Shown: positions 1 to 7,906 of the stretch, piece after piece
How the letters are laid out: each line of letters starts with the position of its first letter
Numbering within the stretch: position 1 is the first letter of the stretch
NCBI GenBank assembly: GCA_007119795.1
Contig: SKOZ01000097.1
Coordinates: 1 to 23,468, forward strand
Direction: 5' to 3'
Source of the DNA: Planctomycetales bacterium
Lineage (GTDB): Bacteria > Planctomycetota > Planctomycetia > Pirellulales > Thermoguttaceae
Length of the DNA: 23,468 bases
Position numbers and translations under genes: made by a program
The notes under the pieces: model-generated
Told to the model about the DNA's origin: nothing
The model's input: only the letters and a program-made list of their open reading frames with translations
Databases searched by the model: none

Positions 1-2
1 AG

Positions 3-269
3 AAGAACCCATTGATTTGCTGGCTCTCATGGCGCCACATCACGCGCCTGACTCCGAAAGCTGGCGACGACATCCCGCAGGACTGCAAGCACCTGATCCT
101 GCAGGACCTCAACGACCTGATGGACAGGCTTGGGTTATACTTCTTTCGCGGTTTTGAATCGCTCAAGGATGACCACATCCTCACAAGCAACCACTGGTCC
201 TTTCAACCTCGCTTTGCCTGGGGAACACAATGCTCACCTTTGACCATTGATTGGAGATTCTCGCCATGA
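3..269 (+). CDS. 3' end of an unknown protein, cut by the left window edge
   Basis: This frame is open from the first bases of the window, so the true start lies outside it; about 88 codons remain before the TGA at 267-269. I do not recognise the family. The visible part is soluble, with no membrane segment, an acidic helical stretch rich in Asp and Leu, and an aromatic end (Trp, Phe and Pro in the last 20 residues). It looks truly coding because most third codon positions are G or C, even though overall GC is well below that of the window. Its stop overlaps the next start in an ATGA arrangement (266-269), typical of two genes translated together, so the two products probably act together. 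An ATT codon at 12 is not a believable start. No function is proposed. Confidence 0.62.
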   Translation, partial: KNPLICWLSWRHITRLTPKAGDDIPQDCKHLILQDLNDLMDRLGLYFFRGFESLKDDHILTSNHWSFQPRFAWGTQCSPLTIDWRFSP

Positions 270-832
270 ATGACAAGGGACCTACGATTCGGAGGGCGTT
301 TCTGGGGCTTAGGAGGTTTTTCGAGGATGTGGCAATCCTGCTGCAAACGGCTGAGATGGAAATGGGAAAGGCCGGTTGGAGCACATTGAAGAGCGATACC
401 GCATGTACAGGATCCAAGAGGGTTGATTCCCCCAAGTATTGGATGCCACACTTTGCTTTTCGTACCTTTACAAAAGAAAGTGCTCCAACCATCTTGGCCT
501 ATGTTACTACGCTGTTCGTTTCGCCGGAGGCTGACGACACACTCGATGAACCGCTTGTGATCGCGGGGGGTATCGAATACAAAGGGCCAGCGACCTGGGA
601 GGGGCTTAGCCTGTGGCGTCATCTTTATCTGCATCCTTACCTTCCAGATGCGGAATGCGAGGGCCAGTTCCAGGAGACCCGTGATCAGAAACTGCTCCAT
701 CAGGACGATGTAATCGTACTCTTTTCGATGGCTTCACCGCTTGTCAGAATCACCGATGCTACGTCACTTAATGATTGCGTAATCGAACCCCTTAAGAGGG
801 AACTACAAACGCGCATATGCGGCACAGCGTAG
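266..832 (+). CDS. Hypothetical protein, 188 aa, coupled to the gene before it
   Basis: I do not recognise this protein. The ATG at 266 is chosen because GGAG lies at 253-256, nine bases upstream, and because it forms a four-base ATGA overlap with the preceding stop. A TTG five codons earlier is less likely. Residues 7-35 are predicted by eye to be helical and amphipathic. A central aromatic stretch (Tyr-Trp-Met-Pro-His-Phe) follows, then an acidic C-terminal half with scattered Trp and Tyr. There is no signal peptide, membrane segment or obvious catalytic motif, so it is probably cytosolic. Base composition is clearly lower in GC than in genes after 1940, which fits acquisition by transfer but does not prove it. 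Nothing coding follows for 1.1 kb, so this closes its transcription unit. Defence, toxin or metabolic roles cannot be told apart from sequence alone. Confidence 0.72.
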   Translation: MNDKGPTIRRAFLGLRRFFEDVAILLQTAEMEMGKAGWSTLKSDTACTGSKRVDSPKYWMPHFAFRTFTKESAPTILAYVTTLFVSPEADDTLDEPLVIAGGIEYKGPATWEGLSLWRHLYLHPYLPDAECEGQFQETRDQKLLHQDDVIVLFSMASPLVRITDATSLNDCVIEPLKRELQTRICGTA

Positions 833-990
833 CAAGTCAATTGCTCTACGATAGGGACAAGTCAAACCGGTGATGGGCCCGTAGCCGAAAACACGATGCA
901 CGCCCGGCTGGTTTTGGTTCCTTCCCGACCTTCGTGCGGCCAGCGCGCAGAGGGAGCCCTGGAGTAGTGGGGTTGGGGCGCTTCTCTAGC

Positions 991-1065
991 CTGGATTCCC
1001 ATGCCCCGTTCTCGGGCTAATATTTTTGGGCCGGAGCTGTTGGTTTGACACTGGATTCCATGCCC
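991..1065. repeat. Short direct repeat, two copies 60 bases apart
   Basis: CTGGATTCCCATGCCC at 991-1006 recurs at 1051-1065 with one C missing. The copies lie just beyond the 3' end of the possible relic gene. Purpose unknown. Two copies of about 15 bases in a GC-rich region may reflect a local duplication. Confidence 0.4.
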
Positions 1066-1068
1066 TCC

Positions 1069-1249
1069 TCAGCCGAACTCGAAGCGGAGACGTTTGCGGC
1101 CCAGCCAGGGGACGGCGACGCTCTCCTCGTCGAAGCCGGCAGCCAGCAGGAGGGGATTGTGGGTGCGATTGGGAAAGCGGACTGTCGAACTCGTGGCCGG
1201 TAACAGCGAGGCTGGCGGCGCCGTGGAACCGCCTCCACATCAGACGCAT
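1069..1249 (-). pseudogene. Possible decayed small gene
   Basis: On the reverse strand an ATG at 1249 opens a frame (Met-Arg-Leu-Met-Trp-Arg-Arg-Phe). After about 24 codons the better-looking sequence continues in the neighbouring frame, ending at a TGA at 1069-1071 with the tail Gly-Arg-Lys-Arg-Leu-Arg-Phe-Glu-Phe-Gly. A single frameshift near 1180 would join the two parts into roughly 60 codons. No ribosome binding site is visible and I do not recognise the product. It may equally be chance. The call rests only on the protein-like look of the second half. Confidence 0.2.
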
Positions 1250-1285
1250 GTAACAGGAGGGATCAATCCGGCAACGGACCACCTC

Positions 1286-1372
1286 GCCCTGAAGGGGCAG
1301 GACTCGACAGCCCAGGCTGAAGGCCTGGGTCACGGGGTTCAACCAACCGCCCTCAAGGCCTGAAGGGCCGTG
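1286..1372 (+). repeat. Palindromic repeat array, copy A: three hairpins with TGAAG loops
   Basis: Three small hairpins follow one another, all with the same five-base loop TGAAG: GCCC/GGGC at 1286-1298, CCCAGGC/GCCTGGG at 1311-1329, and GGCC/GGCC at 1357-1369. The unit reappears in reverse orientation at 1494-1587 with the same order of elements, so this is a real repeat and not a chance stem. I associate such GC-rich, REP-like palindromes with planctomycete genomes, where they also give spurious translations such as PGLRPGLSSGAPLGH. No REP-associated transposase is present in the window. A role in termination, mRNA stability or DNA binding is possible but not shown. Confidence 0.75.
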
Positions 1373-1493
1373 ACCCGTCCCCCGGCGCCCGCGACGATCA
1401 TTCGCACACACAACGCTCGTCCTATTCGACCCCGTGGCGTCTCACAATAATTGGCCATCCGCTTCCGAGCATAGCCTCCTCGAGCGCCATTTC

Positions 1494-1587
1494 ACGAGTC
1501 CCGGCCCTTCAGGCCGGACGGGTTCTTCTCGCCACCCTTCCCCAGGCCTTCGACCTGGGCTATCGAGTGGTGCCCCGTTGGGGCACG
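1494..1587 (-). repeat. Palindromic repeat array, copy B, inverted relative to copy A
   Basis: Read on the + strand it holds CCGGCC-CTTCA-GGCCGG (1501-1517), CCCAGG/CCTGGG (1541-1546 and 1554-1559) and GTGCCCC-GTT-GGGGCAC (1570-1586). CTTCA is the complement of the TGAAG loop of copy A. The reverse complement lines up with copy A across its length, for example a shared ACTCGA(C/T)AGCCCAGG block and a shared GGCCTGAAGGGCC block. Copies A and B face each other about 120 bases apart. Compensating differences appear in the stems: the outer hairpin is 4 bp in A and 7 bp in B. Confidence 0.75.
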
Positions 1588-1940
1588 TGCAATCCCCACG
1601 TGTTCTCTCCTCGCCACGCTCGCCGCGCGCGCTCGCACGGCCGCCGACGCCGTGATCTCTCCGTTCGGTGAGCGCCCTCCTTTCACCCGCCCATCCGCCG
1701 CGTTCCGCAGACGATTGGCGAAGGGCGGCGTTGGTGGGCACCAAAACGCCCCCTGCCGTTGTTACTCGATCTCTAGATTACCAATCACAGTCCCAATGGG
1801 GCAATCCTACGAAATCCGCAGGATGATCCACGCCGCGATGGCCATTTTCTTAGCCCGATTCTCCCCTCTGGGAATCCAGGCTAGTGGGCGTCTGTCCAAT
1901 AGGAACTGCACCAGCGCTCGCCTTGTTGGACGATTCCGGT

Positions 1941-3293
1941 TCAGACGGGCAGCTCCCAGCCCGGCCGGCACTCGCGGTCCAGGTAGGCGTTGGCCTCTTC
2001 ATAGTCGGTGATGCGGAAGGCGGCGGCGTCCCAGGTGATGGGCCGCTCGACCTTCAAGGCGATGTTGCCCAGCAGGTAAGCCTCGGTCAGGGGGGCCGAG
2101 TAGCCGAAATGGCAGCCGGCCTGGTGCCCCTCCTTGATGGCCGTAAGCCAGTCTTCGTGGACGCCGGGGCGGCGGGGGAGCGTCGGCTCGGGCCAGGCGT
2201 AGTCGGCGAACTCGGGAGCGGGGAGGAGTCGCGGGCCGGCGGTCACCAGCCTCCCCTCGGTCCCCACGAAGATGCAGCCGTTGTCGGGCAGCTCCTCGGC
2301 GTCGGCCAATTCGGCGGGCGGCTTCCGGCCGCCGTCGTACCAGGTGAGCGTGAAGTCGCGGTGATAGGCCCCGTCGGCGAAGTGGAAGCGGATCACGCTC
2401 CAGTTGGGGAAGGTCTCGGGCATCATGCCCGAGCACTCGGCTTCAACGCGCCTAGGTGCGCCCAGCTCCAGGGCCCAGAAGACCACGTTCATCGCGTGCG
2501 GGGCGATGTCGCCCAGGGCGCCGGTGCCGAAGTCCCACCAGCCCCGCCAGACAAAGGGGTGGTAGACCCGCTGGCCCTGCAGCGGGCCGTCGGGGTACGT
2601 TGCCTTGAAGGGCCGCTGCCGCGCGGGACCGAGGAAGAGATCCCAGTCGAGGTGTTCCGGCACGGGGTCCTCACCCGCAGGCCGGAGTTGCCCCTGGGGC
2701 CAGATCGGGCGGTTCGTCCAGACGTGCGCCTCGCGGACCGTGCCGATGGCCCCGGCCTGGATGGCCTCGACGCTGCGGAGGAAGCCTTCGCCGCTCTGCC
2801 CGCCGGTCCCCATCTGGGTCACCACGCCCCGATCGGCAGCCAGATCGCCGATGACCCGCGCCTCGCGGACCGACCAGGTCAACGGCTTTTCACAATAGAC
2901 GTGGAGGTTCCGCTGCAGGGCGACGACGGTGGGCAGGGCATGGGTGTGGTCGGGCGTGCTGATGACCACCGCATCGAGGTCGGCTTCGGCGTCGAGCAGC
3001 TCGCGAAAGTCGGTGTAGCGGCGGGCGTCGGGGTAGTCGCGGGCGGCGGCGTCGAGGTGGTTGCGGTCCGCGTCGCAGATGGCCACGATGGCCTCACCGG
3101 CCATGGCCCGCGTGTTGGCGCCGCCGCGCCCCCCCACGGCGATCGAGGCGATGTGCAGCTTCTCGTTGGCCCAGCGGGCGGCCGGTGCGGGCCGGACGGC
3201 CAGGTCCATGGCCGCCAAGCCCGCAGCGGCAGCCGTGGAGTGCTTGAGCCAGTCGCGGCGGGTCAGCCGGGACGAGGGTGACGAGTGGGACAT
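1941..3293 (-). CDS. Tat-exported Gfo/Idh/MocA family oxidoreductase
   Basis: A 450-residue NAD(P)-dependent oxidoreductase of the Gfo/Idh/MocA family; members act on sugars, inositols or, in GH109, use NAD to cleave glycosides. Residues 8-35 form a twin-arginine leader (TRRDWLK at 11-17, then an Ala-rich stretch), so it should be exported folded with its cofactor. The nucleotide-binding fold has GGRGG at 54-58 instead of the classic GxGxxG. STPDHTH (112-118) and EKP (135-137) are the family's usual dinucleotide-domain motifs. The C-terminal half is the substrate domain. The ATG at 3293 is supported by AAGGAG seven bases upstream (3301-3306). It is transcribed alone, divergent from the tRNA gene, from a likely promoter at 3353-3381. 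The substrate cannot be named. Confidence 0.92.
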   Translation of the reverse strand: MSHSSPSSRLTRRDWLKHSTAAAAGLAAMDLAVRPAPAARWANEKLHIASIAVGGRGGANTRAMAGEAIVAICDADRNHLDAAARDYPDARRYTDFRELLDAEADLDAVVISTPDHTHALPTVVALQRNLHVYCEKPLTWSVREARVIGDLAADRGVVTQMGTGGQSGEGFLRSVEAIQAGAIGTVREAHVWTNRPIWPQGQLRPAGEDPVPEHLDWDLFLGPARQRPFKATYPDGPLQGQRVYHPFVWRGWWDFGTGALGDIAPHAMNVVFWALELGAPRRVEAECSGMMPETFPNWSVIRFHFADGAYHRDFTLTWYDGGRKPPAELADAEELPDNGCIFVGTEGRLVTAGPRLLPAPEFADYAWPEPTLPRRPGVHEDWLTAIKEGHQAGCHFGYSAPLTEAYLLGNIALKVERPITWDAAAFRITDYEEANAYLDRECRPGWELPV

Positions 3294-3352
3294 CGGTAGG
3301 CTCCTTGGGGGAGGGAGTGGGGCGGGGAATCGTGCGGAGGAAAGCTTCTCGC

Positions 3353-3381
3353 ATCGTAGTCGGGTCCTCCACGGCCCGCAA
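3353..3381 (-). promoter_or_regulatory. Putative sigma70 promoter for the 1941-3293 oxidoreductase
   Basis: On the reverse strand TTGCGG (3381-3376) and TACGAT (3358-3353) are separated by 17 bases. The -35 matches the consensus at 3 of 6 positions and the -10 at 4 of 6. It would give an untranslated leader of roughly 50 bases. Confidence 0.4.
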
Positions 3382-3464
3382 CTGGCCGCCCCCGCCGCGC
3401 CACGCTTCCGCGCGGCGGCGCCGCGAATCGCCGACCGACAGCGCCCCCCCGGTCCGCTGCACCC

Positions 3465-3493
3465 TTGTCAAGGCCGAAACGGCATCCTAGAAT
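3465..3493 (+). promoter_or_regulatory. Sigma70-type promoter of the tRNA-Leu gene
   Basis: TTGTCA (3465-3470) and TAGAAT (3488-3493) are 17 bases apart, each one mismatch from consensus. The -10 ends 17 bases before the first base of the mature tRNA, as expected for a short 5' leader removed by RNase P. Confidence 0.75.
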
Positions 3494-3510
3494 CAGCGGT
3501 GCTTGGCGTT

Positions 3511-3593
3511 GCCGGAGTGGCGGAATGGCAGACGCGCTGGATTCAAAATCCAGTGAGGGCAACCTCGTGTGGGTTCAAGTCCCACCTCCGGCA
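3511..3593 (+). tRNA. tRNA-Leu (anticodon CAA, reads UUG)
   Basis: A complete 83-base cloverleaf. The acceptor stem is GCCGGAG (3511-3517) with CTCCGGC (3586-3592) and discriminator A3593. The anticodon stem CTGGA/TCCAG (3537-3541 and 3549-3553) holds the loop TTCAAAA, giving anticodon CAA at 3544-3546. A long type II variable arm, GAGG-GCAA-CCTC, marks it as a leucine tRNA. The T arm is GTGGG-TTCAAGT-CCCAC (3569-3585). CCA is not encoded. TrmL, encoded at 18160-18654, is the enzyme family that methylates position 34 of exactly this tRNA isoacceptor. Confidence 0.97.
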
Positions 3594-3728
3594 CTTTTCT
3601 CTCGACGCTGCCGGCGTGGCGAACACCGCGCCGGAAAGCCGTCTCGGCGGTCGGCCTGCCTTTGGGTTTGACGTCACCGACCTGCTCATGCTCCCCTCGC
3701 CGGTGACGCATCGAGGTCTCGAGCCGGT

Positions 3729-3757
3729 TTGACCCTCGCGGACATGCCGACGATACT
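3729..3757 (+). promoter_or_regulatory. Putative sigma70 promoter of the GH-A gene
   Basis: TTGACC (3729-3734), 17 bases, then GATACT (3752-3757). The -35 is one or two mismatches from TTGACA and the -10 is four of six. It sits about 50 bases before the ATG at 3809. Confidence 0.6.
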
Positions 3758-3808
3758 GGGGCTTTGCGAGGCGTCTTGCTCGGGGCCCCGTCCGTTGAGG
3801 GAAGCGTT

Positions 3809-6235
3809 ATGCGTTGCCTGCCTGCATCAATGGCTCTGTTGATCCTCGTGCCCGCACTCCCGGTGCCGGCCTCTGCGCAGGCCGACGCCTGGCAGCCGCT
3901 CGGCGTGGTGCAGTTCTTCATCGTGCCGGACGAGCCGTCGGTGCTCGCCTTTCGAGGGAGCGGAGACGAAGCGGCGGTGGTGACATACGTCCTCCGCGAC
4001 TACGCCGGCCAGGACATCGGCAGCGGAGAGGTAGAGCCATCCGCAGGACGGATCGAGGTGTCACTGTCCTTGGCGGCGGGTTTCTACGAGATCGAGTTTC
4101 CCGCGACGGAGCAGCGCTTCGGGATCGTGTCCTTGCCGCCCTACGATGACGAGCCCGATCCCTTTTTCGCCATCGACACGGCCCTGTCGTGGCTGGTGCG
4201 AGACGATGCCGTTCGCGAGGGGTTGATCGAGGTCCTGGGCCGCAGCGGCATCGGCCTGGCACGCGAGCGGCTCCGCTGGAGCACGATCCACCCCGGCGCC
4301 GGGGAGTGGCGGTGGGACGCGGGAAACCGCTACGAGACCCTCCGCCGCACCTACCGCGCGCAGGGCGTGGATGTCCTGGAGATGTTCCACGACTCCCCGG
4401 GGTGGATGGGCCTGACGGGCAAGTACGCGGCCGACCTGCACGCGGCCGCCGAGGCCTGGCAGACGATCCACGACCGTTGGCGCGGCCTCTGGCACGCACT
4501 GGAGATCTGGAACGAGCCGGACATCTTCTTCGGCGACCACCTCCCCGCCGACCAGTACGTGGTGCTCGTAAGAGCGCTCGCCTATGCCCTCCGCGACGAT
4601 CCCGGCCTGCCTTTGGTGGGAGGGTCGCTGGCCTATTTCGACCCCGCGTTCCTGGAGTCGGCCGCCCGCAACGACCTGCTCTCCCTGTGCGACGTCTTCA
4701 GCTTCCACACCTACGCGCGGGCCATGGAGATGGAGCGGATCGCCGCCCGGTTCCGGGACTACCTCGCCGAGCACGGCGCGGGGGGGATGCCCGTCTGGAT
4801 CACCGAGTCGGGGCGCCCCTGGCGCCGCGGGCCGGGGCGGCCGCCGCGGGAGGAGGATGCCGCGAGCGCCGCCGACATCGTCATGAAGGCCGTCGAGGCC
4901 CGCGCCTGCGGCATCGACCGCTACTTCGCCTTCGTCTATCCCTACTACGACGAGAACGAGTGGAACTTCGGCATGATGGACCTCGCGGCCAGCCCCCTGC
5001 GGTCGATGGCCGCCTACGCCCAGGCGGCCCGGCGGCTGGCCGGCGCGGAATACGTCGGCGATCTTACGGTCGAGCATCCCGCCGTGCAGCGAGCCCGGGT
5101 CTTCCGCCGCGGCGAGGAGGTCCTGGCCGTCCTCTACAGCGGCGCTCCAGAGGACCCGGTGGCCGTGCCTCTGGGCATTCCCGTGCTGGACGTCGAGGGG
5201 ATCGACGGCCGCGAACTGGCCCCGGGCGCCGACGGCGTGGTCACCATCGCCGATGGGATGGTCTACGCCTGGTTGGACGCGGACGCGCTTGCCGGCCACT
5301 TGAACGAGCATACCGAGGCCATGCGGCTCCTCCGCGCGGCTGCCGGTGAACACCCGCCGCGCCAGCCGCCTGCGCCGCTGGTCCTGCGGCTGGAGCTGGA
5401 CGAGGCCCCCTTCGAGCCGATCACCGCCGGCTACCGTCTCACCGGCGAGCCGCCGGCCGAGGTGGACCTCCGCCTGAGTGCCTTCCACCTGGGCCGGGAA
5501 GCGGGCGCGTGGACCGTGCGTGCCAGGTACTCCGACGGCGCCGATCGCACTCGCGGCCCGGCCGAGCAGCTCTTGGAGCTCGGCGGCGGCCGACGCGGCG
5601 AACTCCGCTGGCGTACGGACCTGTCGGAGGCCTTCGCCGCCGGCCGCCCGTTAACGGTAACCTTTACGGCCACGGCCGCGGAGGGCGCCGGCCCCCCGGC
5701 ACGCCTGGCCATCGATCTCCTCGGCGAGCCGCGCGTGGCGGAGGTGCTCGAGCACCATTCGCAGCACCGCCGCCTGCCCATCGAAGAGGCCGACCGTTGG
5801 CGCCCGATGATCGTGGGCCACGGGACGCTCTCGTTGGCGCATACCGAAGAGGGGACCTGGCGGATGGAAGCGGATTTCGAGGGGGGAGACAAGTGGGCTT
5901 ATCCCCAGTTCCACCTCCCGGAGGACGTGGCGGTGGAGGAGTACGAGGCGCTCCTCATCCGCGTGCGCTGTGAGGCCCCGGCGGCCGTCCGCGTCTTCCT
6001 TTGGGAAGGCGATACGGACGTCGGCTACATGAGCCGCGACCTGGCCGTCACGCCCGACGGCCGCTGGCGGACCGCCTTGGTGCGCTTCGACGAACTGATC
6101 CACAGCGCGGCCAACGCCCCCGATCCCAATCACCGCCTCGACTTGGACGCCGTGCGGAGGATCTCGGTGGGCTTCAACTCACGGGCCGAAGAAAACGCCC
6201 TCGAAGTGAGCGACCTGTACCTGATCTCGCCGTAA
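3809..6235 (+). CDS. Secreted clan GH-A glycosidase-like protein with C-terminal sandwich domains
   Basis: 808 residues from the ATG at 3809, preferred because GAGG lies eight bases upstream and a clean signal peptide follows (cleavage near ASAQA, residues 21-25); an in-frame start at 3764 would hide it. A short beta domain precedes a TIM barrel (about 115-430). The barrel carries the clan GH-A hallmarks: WNEP with acid/base Glu236 after strand 4, and ITES with nucleophile Glu333 after strand 7. The look is closest to families such as GH39, but I cannot assign one. Residues about 520-650 form a beta-rich linker domain and 660-808 resemble a galactose-binding-like carbohydrate module. It should act outside the cytoplasm on a glycoside. 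It has its own promoter and is followed 76 bases later by the photolyase, with no functional link evident. Confidence 0.85.
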   Translation: MRCLPASMALLILVPALPVPASAQADAWQPLGVVQFFIVPDEPSVLAFRGSGDEAAVVTYVLRDYAGQDIGSGEVEPSAGRIEVSLSLAAGFYEIEFPATEQRFGIVSLPPYDDEPDPFFAIDTALSWLVRDDAVREGLIEVLGRSGIGLARERLRWSTIHPGAGEWRWDAGNRYETLRRTYRAQGVDVLEMFHDSPGWMGLTGKYAADLHAAAEAWQTIHDRWRGLWHALEIWNEPDIFFGDHLPADQYVVLVRALAYALRDDPGLPLVGGSLAYFDPAFLESAARNDLLSLCDVFSFHTYARAMEMERIAARFRDYLAEHGAGGMPVWITESGRPWRRGPGRPPREEDAASAADIVMKAVEARACGIDRYFAFVYPYYDENEWNFGMMDLAASPLRSMAAYAQAARRLAGAEYVGDLTVEHPAVQRARVFRRGEEVLAVLYSGAPEDPVAVPLGIPVLDVEGIDGRELAPGADGVVTIADGMVYAWLDADALAGHLNEHTEAMRLLRAAAGEHPPRQPPAPLVLRLELDEAPFEPITAGYRLTGEPPAEVDLRLSAFHLGREAGAWTVRARYSDGADRTRGPAEQLLELGGGRRGELRWRTDLSEAFAAGRPLTVTFTATAAEGAGPPARLAIDLLGEPRVAEVLEHHSQHRRLPIEEADRWRPMIVGHGTLSLAHTEEGTWRMEADFEGGDKWAYPQFHLPEDVAVEEYEALLIRVRCEAPAAVRVFLWEGDTDVGYMSRDLAVTPDGRWRTALVRFDELIHSAANAPDPNHRLDLDAVRRISVGFNSRAEENALEVSDLYLISP

Positions 6236-6311
6236 CGGGGCACGGCCCGAGGCGGCGCGAGCCGACCGCGCTGCCAGAATCCCTTCCCTTTCCCGACGGG
6301 TGGTCTCCGTC

Positions 6312-7775
6312 ATGGCCAACGTCCCCGCGATCCGCGTCCACCCGGCGAATGCCCGCGCGCCGGCGCGGAGCGGAACGTACGTCCTCTACTGGATGACGGC
6401 GCAGCGGCGAACGACGTACAGCTTCGGCCTGCAGCGGGCCATGGAGCATGTCCGCGCCTTGGGCCGGCCGCTCCTGGTCGCCGAGACGCTCGGCTGCGAC
6501 GGCCGCTGGGCCACGGACCGCCATCACCGCTTCGTGCTCGAGGGGATGGCCGATACGGCAAGGCGGCTGGCTGCGGCGGGAGTGGCCTACTACCCTTTTG
6601 TGGCCCGCGCCGCAGGCGAGGAGCGTGCCGCGGTCGAGGCGCTGGCCCAGCGCGCGGCGGTGGTCGTGGCCGACGACTTCCCCGTGCCGGCGAGCCGCGC
6701 AGCGGTCGCCGCGCTGGCCGATGGGGCGGCGTTCGCCGTCGAGGCGGTTGACGGCAACGGCCTCCTGCCGCTCCGCGCTGCGGAGAAGGTGTTCCCCACG
6801 GCCTACGCCTTCCGCCGCTTCCTGCAGGGCCATCTTGCCGAGCATCTCGCCGGGCTGCCCGCACCCAACCCCCTGCCGCGCCGTGCGGCGCGGCAGCGAG
6901 CCGCTGTCGCGGCGGCGGTCCGCCGCCGCTACCCGCCGGCGGGAAAAGCGCTCATCGCAGACGCCGCGGCGCTGGCCAACCTGCCCATCGACCACCGCGT
7001 GGCCCCCGCGCCGCAGCGGGGAGGCAGCGGTGCTGCCGCAGCGGCCCTGAAGGCCTTCCTCGCCGACCGGCTGGAACGCTACGACGCGGAGCGCAACCTC
7101 CCGGACCGGGAGGCCACCAGCGGTCTCGCTCCTTACCTGCACTTCGGCCACGTCGCCGCCGCCGAGGTCTTTGCGTCCCTGGCCCGCCGCGAAGGCTGGT
7201 CGCCCGGACGGCTCTCCCAGCGGGCCGACGGCCGGCGCGAAGGTTGGTGGGGCGTGTCCCCCGCCGCCGAGTCTTTCCTCGATCAGCTCGTCACCTGGCG
7301 GGAGCTGGGCTACAACGCCTGTCATCTCGATCCTCAGCAGCACCGTTACGAATCGCTGCCCCCTTGGGCGCAGGCCACGCTCGAGCGCCACCGCCGCGAC
7401 CGGCGAACGTGGTCCTACCCGCTCGAGGTCTTTGCCGCCGCCGGCACGCACGACCCCCTCTGGAACGCAGCCCAGCGGCAGCTCCTCCGCGAAGGCCGCA
7501 TCCACAACTACCTGCGCATGCTCTGGGGGAAGAAGATCCTCGAGTGGTCGGCGGACCCGCACGAGGCTCTCGAGACGATGATCGAGCTCAACAACCGCTA
7601 CGCGCTCGACGGCAGCGACCCGAACTCCTACTCGGGCATTTTCTGGACGCTGGGGCGCTACGACCGCCCCTGGGGGCCGGAGCGGCCCATCTTCGGCAAG
7701 GTCCGCTACATGTCGTCGGAGAACACGGCCCGCAAGGTGCCGGTTCGCGGCTACCTGGAACGCTACGGGCCGTGA
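6312..7775 (+). CDS. phr: Class II deoxyribodipyrimidine photolyase
   Basis: A 487-residue FAD enzyme that uses light to reverse cyclobutane pyrimidine dimers in DNA. The N-terminal part (20-150) is the Rossmann-like domain starting with a YVLYW strand. The C-terminal helical FAD domain carries the class II signature from NYLRMLWGKKILEW (399-412) through ALDGSDPNSYSGIFW and GKVRYMS. These motifs separate it from class I photolyases and cryptochromes. The ATG at 6312 is taken with a weak GGTGG eight bases upstream; a GTG at 6300 is an alternative start. No signal peptide, as expected for a cytosolic DNA repair enzyme. No promoter was seen in the 76-base gap, so it may be read through from the GH-A gene. 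Confidence 0.93.
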   Translation: MANVPAIRVHPANARAPARSGTYVLYWMTAQRRTTYSFGLQRAMEHVRALGRPLLVAETLGCDGRWATDRHHRFVLEGMADTARRLAAAGVAYYPFVARAAGEERAAVEALAQRAAVVVADDFPVPASRAAVAALADGAAFAVEAVDGNGLLPLRAAEKVFPTAYAFRRFLQGHLAEHLAGLPAPNPLPRRAARQRAAVAAAVRRRYPPAGKALIADAAALANLPIDHRVAPAPQRGGSGAAAAALKAFLADRLERYDAERNLPDREATSGLAPYLHFGHVAAAEVFASLARREGWSPGRLSQRADGRREGWWGVSPAAESFLDQLVTWRELGYNACHLDPQQHRYESLPPWAQATLERHRRDRRTWSYPLEVFAAAGTHDPLWNAAQRQLLREGRIHNYLRMLWGKKILEWSADPHEALETMIELNNRYALDGSDPNSYSGIFWTLGRYDRPWGPERPIFGKVRYMSSENTARKVPVRGYLERYGP

Positions 7776-7833
7776 CCGGGGCGCGTTCCCCGCGGCCGGT
7801 CCCCATCCGCGGCTCCCTCGGCTCGGCAATGCA

Positions 7834-7862
7834 TGGACACTCCCGCCGTTCCGGCGTACCCT
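7834..7862 (+). promoter_or_regulatory. Putative promoter of the propeller/cytochrome gene
   Basis: TGGACA (7834-7839; five of six to consensus), 17 bases, then TACCCT (7857-7862; three of six), about 45 bases before the start codon. The weak -10 keeps confidence moderate. Confidence 0.4.
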
Positions 7863-7906
7863 GGAAGCCGTTGCCGGAAGACCCGTCCACCGTGAGGAGC
7901 TGCCCC

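Larger units (their letters stand above)
833..1940. other. Long gene-free region with repeats and a possible gene relic
   Basis: No convincing intact gene is seen in these 1.1 kb. Base composition rises sharply after about 880 to the level of the rest of the window. It contains a possible decayed reverse-strand reading frame (1069-1249), a short direct repeat (991-1006 and 1051-1065), and two inverted arrays of palindromes (1286-1372 and 1494-1587). From 1588 to 1940 I see nothing further. The open frames here are short, Arg/Pro/Gly/Ser-rich and look non-coding. Confidence 0.6.

Noticed and set aside
1286..1587. CRISPR array
   Set aside because: Only two inverted, imperfect copies with no regular spacers and no cas genes.
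1434..1744. Short forward and reverse frames across the palindromic repeats
   Set aside because: Translations such as PGLRPGLSSGAPLGH come from the repeat itself, not from a gene.
1884..3281. 465-codon forward frame opposite the first Gfo/Idh/MocA gene
   Set aside because: Antisense shadow of a well-recognised gene; Gly/Val/Pro-rich translation with no family features.
4061..5488. 475-codon reverse frame inside the GH-A gene
   Set aside because: Lies fully opposite a gene with intact catalytic motifs; composition typical of GC-rich antisense frames.
6174..7829. 551-codon reverse frame opposite the photolyase
   Set aside because: Antisense of a clear class II photolyase.
7244..7906. Upstream extension of the propeller/cytochrome frame
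   Set aside because: Overlaps the photolyase in another frame and would bury the signal peptide; GAGGAG before 7907 decides the start.
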